From Alistipes sp. (GTDB lineage Bacteria; Bacteroidota; Bacteroidia; Bacteroidales; Rikenellaceae), in contig JAQUZZ010000002.1 of NCBI GenBank assembly GCA_028691095.1, positions 1-16,973 of the forward strand: 16,973 nucleotides of DNA, given 5' to 3'. The translations under genes and the position numbers were made by a program. The notes under the pieces are model-generated. The model was not told the DNA's origin and searched no databases. It worked only from the letters and a program-made list of their open reading frames with translations. Below, piece by piece: positions 15,714-16,973 of this stretch. How positions within the stretch are numbered: position 1 is the first letter of the stretch; each line of letters starts with the position of its first letter.

Positions 15714-16973
15714 ATGACACACCCCTCTTTACGAAGCCTGCTTCTGGCTCTTGTTGCCCTCACGCTCACCACGACGGCCTTTGCCCAAGTCCCCGCGGTT
15801 CGCAGCGACCTATGGGCCGCCACAGATGCCTTGGGACGCAAAGTACACGACTACACCGAGACCACAACGCGACGCGATCAGAAATTCGTCGCCCTATTCT
15901 ATTGGACTTGGCACATCTACGATCTGCCAGAGGGTAGTCGCGTCAACAACAACACCGAGATTCTCCGCGCCAACCCCGACGCCATTCTCTCGGCAGACGA
16001 TCCCGCATGGCAGAATCCGGGTCGCAACTACTGGGAAGAGCCCCTGTTCGGATACTACAAAACGACCGATCCTTGGGTGCTACGCAAACATGCCGAACTG
16101 CTGGCCGATGCCGGTGTCGATGTGGTCTTCTTCGACTGCACCAACCTAACCCTCACCTGGAAAGAGTCCTATGACGTACTGCTGCAAGTCTGGGATGAGG
16201 CACAAAAAGAGGGTGTCAACACCCCCAAGATCGCCTTTATGCTCCCCTTCGGCTCTCCTGAATATGGCCGTCCTCAGCTCAATATGCTCTATGAGGATCT
16301 ATACAAACCGGGGCGTTATCGCAACCTGTGGTTCTACTGGAAGGGGAAGCCCTGCATCATGGCTCGACCGGAGGATCTGGGCGATACGCCACAAGAGCAA
16401 GAGATCGCTCAATTCTTCACCTTCCGTCCCGGACAACCCGACTATGTGACAGGCCCCTCGCGCAACGATCAATGGGGATGGCTTGAGATCTTCCCGCAGC
16501 ACGGCTATGGGCCTCTCCCCGACGGAGGATATGAGGAGGTTCCGGTGGGGGTAGCTCAAAATGCGAACTTCGCCAGTGGGGGACACTTCTGCTCGTTCAA
16601 CGAACCGGAGACTTTTGGTCGCAATTTCAGCATCCTCAAGGGCTTCGACCCGCGCGTCGACGGCTACCTCTACGGCTGGAATTTTCAAGAGCAGTGGAAC
16701 CGCGCGCTGGAGTTGGATCCGCAACTGGTCTTTGTCACCGGATGGAATGAGTACATCGCCGGCCGCGTCACCGACTGGCCTCCACATCGTCCCTATTATA
16801 TGGGCTTCCCCGATCAATACAACTGGAATTGCAGCCGCGACATCGAACCCAACAAGGGCTGGGGCGACAAAGGCGACGTCTACTACCTCCAACTGGTGGA
16901 TAACGTACGGAAATTCAAGGGTATCGACGCCCCGGAGTCCCCCTCGTCTCCCCAAACCGTTCTTCTGGGCAAA
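15714..16973 (+). CDS. Secreted GH71/GH99-like glycoside hydrolase, 3' end beyond window
   Basis: The reading frame stays open for 420 codons to the window edge, so the C-terminus is missing. A signal peptidase I signal is clear (hydrophobic core 9-18, cleavage after AFA at 22-24), so the product is periplasmic or beyond. Blocks resembling GH71/99-like PUL proteins follow: FYWTWH (62-67), a strand ending DVVFFDCTN (136-144), PKIAFMLPFGSP, LWFYWKGKPCIMARPEDL, a DQWGWLEIFPQHGYG block, and VTGWNEYIAGR (343-353) with acidic residue E346. These fit an alternating strand/helix TIM-barrel, with D141 and E346 as candidate active-site acids (inference). GH71 contains alpha-1,3-glucanases and GH99 endo-alpha-mannosidases/mannanases; this related group has, to my knowledge, no settled substrate. 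The family call comes from remembered motifs, not a search. Codons are more GC-rich than in the SusC/D operon. Confidence 0.8.
   Translation, partial: MTHPSLRSLLLALVALTLTTTAFAQVPAVRSDLWAATDALGRKVHDYTETTTRRDQKFVALFYWTWHIYDLPEGSRVNNNTEILRANPDAILSADDPAWQNPGRNYWEEPLFGYYKTTDPWVLRKHAELLADAGVDVVFFDCTNLTLTWKESYDVLLQVWDEAQKEGVNTPKIAFMLPFGSPEYGRPQLNMLYEDLYKPGRYRNLWFYWKGKPCIMARPEDLGDTPQEQEIAQFFTFRPGQPDYVTGPSRNDQWGWLEIFPQHGYGPLPDGGYEEVPVGVAQNANFASGGHFCSFNEPETFGRNFSILKGFDPRVDGYLYGWNFQEQWNRALELDPQLVFVTGWNEYIAGRVTDWPPHRPYYMGFPDQYNWNCSRDIEPNKGWGDKGDVYYLQLVDNVRKFKGIDAPESPSSPQTVLLGK

Noticed and set aside
16746..16763. Loss of a catalytic glutamate (NEYIAG instead of NEWHEG) as a dead enzyme
   Set aside because: From memory, GH71/99-like PUL proteins commonly read NEWIAGR here, so the alanine is probably normal for this group rather than an inactivating change.
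16299..16955. 218-codon minus-strand frame opposite the hydrolase
   Set aside because: The plus-strand frame has a signal peptide, family-like motifs and continues to the edge; the antisense frame has none.
1..16973. Mobile element or phage origin for the cluster
   Set aside because: No transposase, integrase, attachment-site repeat or tRNA gene is visible; the gene set is a standard PUL arrangement.

Overview
The window reads as part of a polysaccharide utilisation locus (PUL) from a member of the Bacteroidota, most likely the order Bacteroidales. The evidence is two SusC/SusD pairs, a one-polypeptide hybrid two-component regulator with a periplasmic propeller sensor, lipoprotein signals of the Bacteroidota type, and starts without Shine-Dalgarno sequences. 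The genus cannot be told from the sequence. I see no rRNA, tRNA, CRISPR array, transposase or integrase.

Layout. Positions 1-335 hold no gene: there is a C/T-rich low-complexity tract (about 21-125) and an intrinsic terminator (284-316) that ends the leftward operon. Positions 336-10594 are a tight minus-strand operon. In transcription order it encodes a SusC-like porin (10594-7328), a SusD-like lipoprotein (7309-5378), a second SusC (5351-2205) and a second SusD (2162-336), with gaps of only 18, 26 and 42 bases. No enzyme lies in this operon. Positions 10595-10911 form the divergent control region, with two perfect palindromes and a tandem 10-base direct repeat. Positions 10912-15060 (+) encode a hybrid two-component regulator. 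Positions 15061-15416 hold a perfect 18-bp hairpin followed by a candidate Bacteroidota promoter. Positions 15417-15665 (+) encode a small three-helix membrane protein of unknown function. From 15714 to the right edge (+) runs a secreted glycoside-hydrolase-like protein of the GH71/GH99-like type; it is cut by the window edge.

How the parts may work together (inference). The hybrid regulator would sense a glycan fragment in the periplasm and switch on the divergent SusC/D operon. The two SusC/D complexes would bind and import oligosaccharides at the outer membrane. The GH71/99-like protein, perhaps with other enzymes beyond the right edge, would cut the glycan. The substrate cannot be read from this window; the enzyme type hints weakly at an alpha-glucan or alpha-mannan.

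The less ordinary points are the strongly G-quadruplex-prone tract at the left edge, an abrupt rise in GC content inside the regulator gene, a degenerate ATP-binding G1 box in its kinase domain, the operator-like repeats in the divergent region, and the unassigned small membrane protein ahead of the enzyme.
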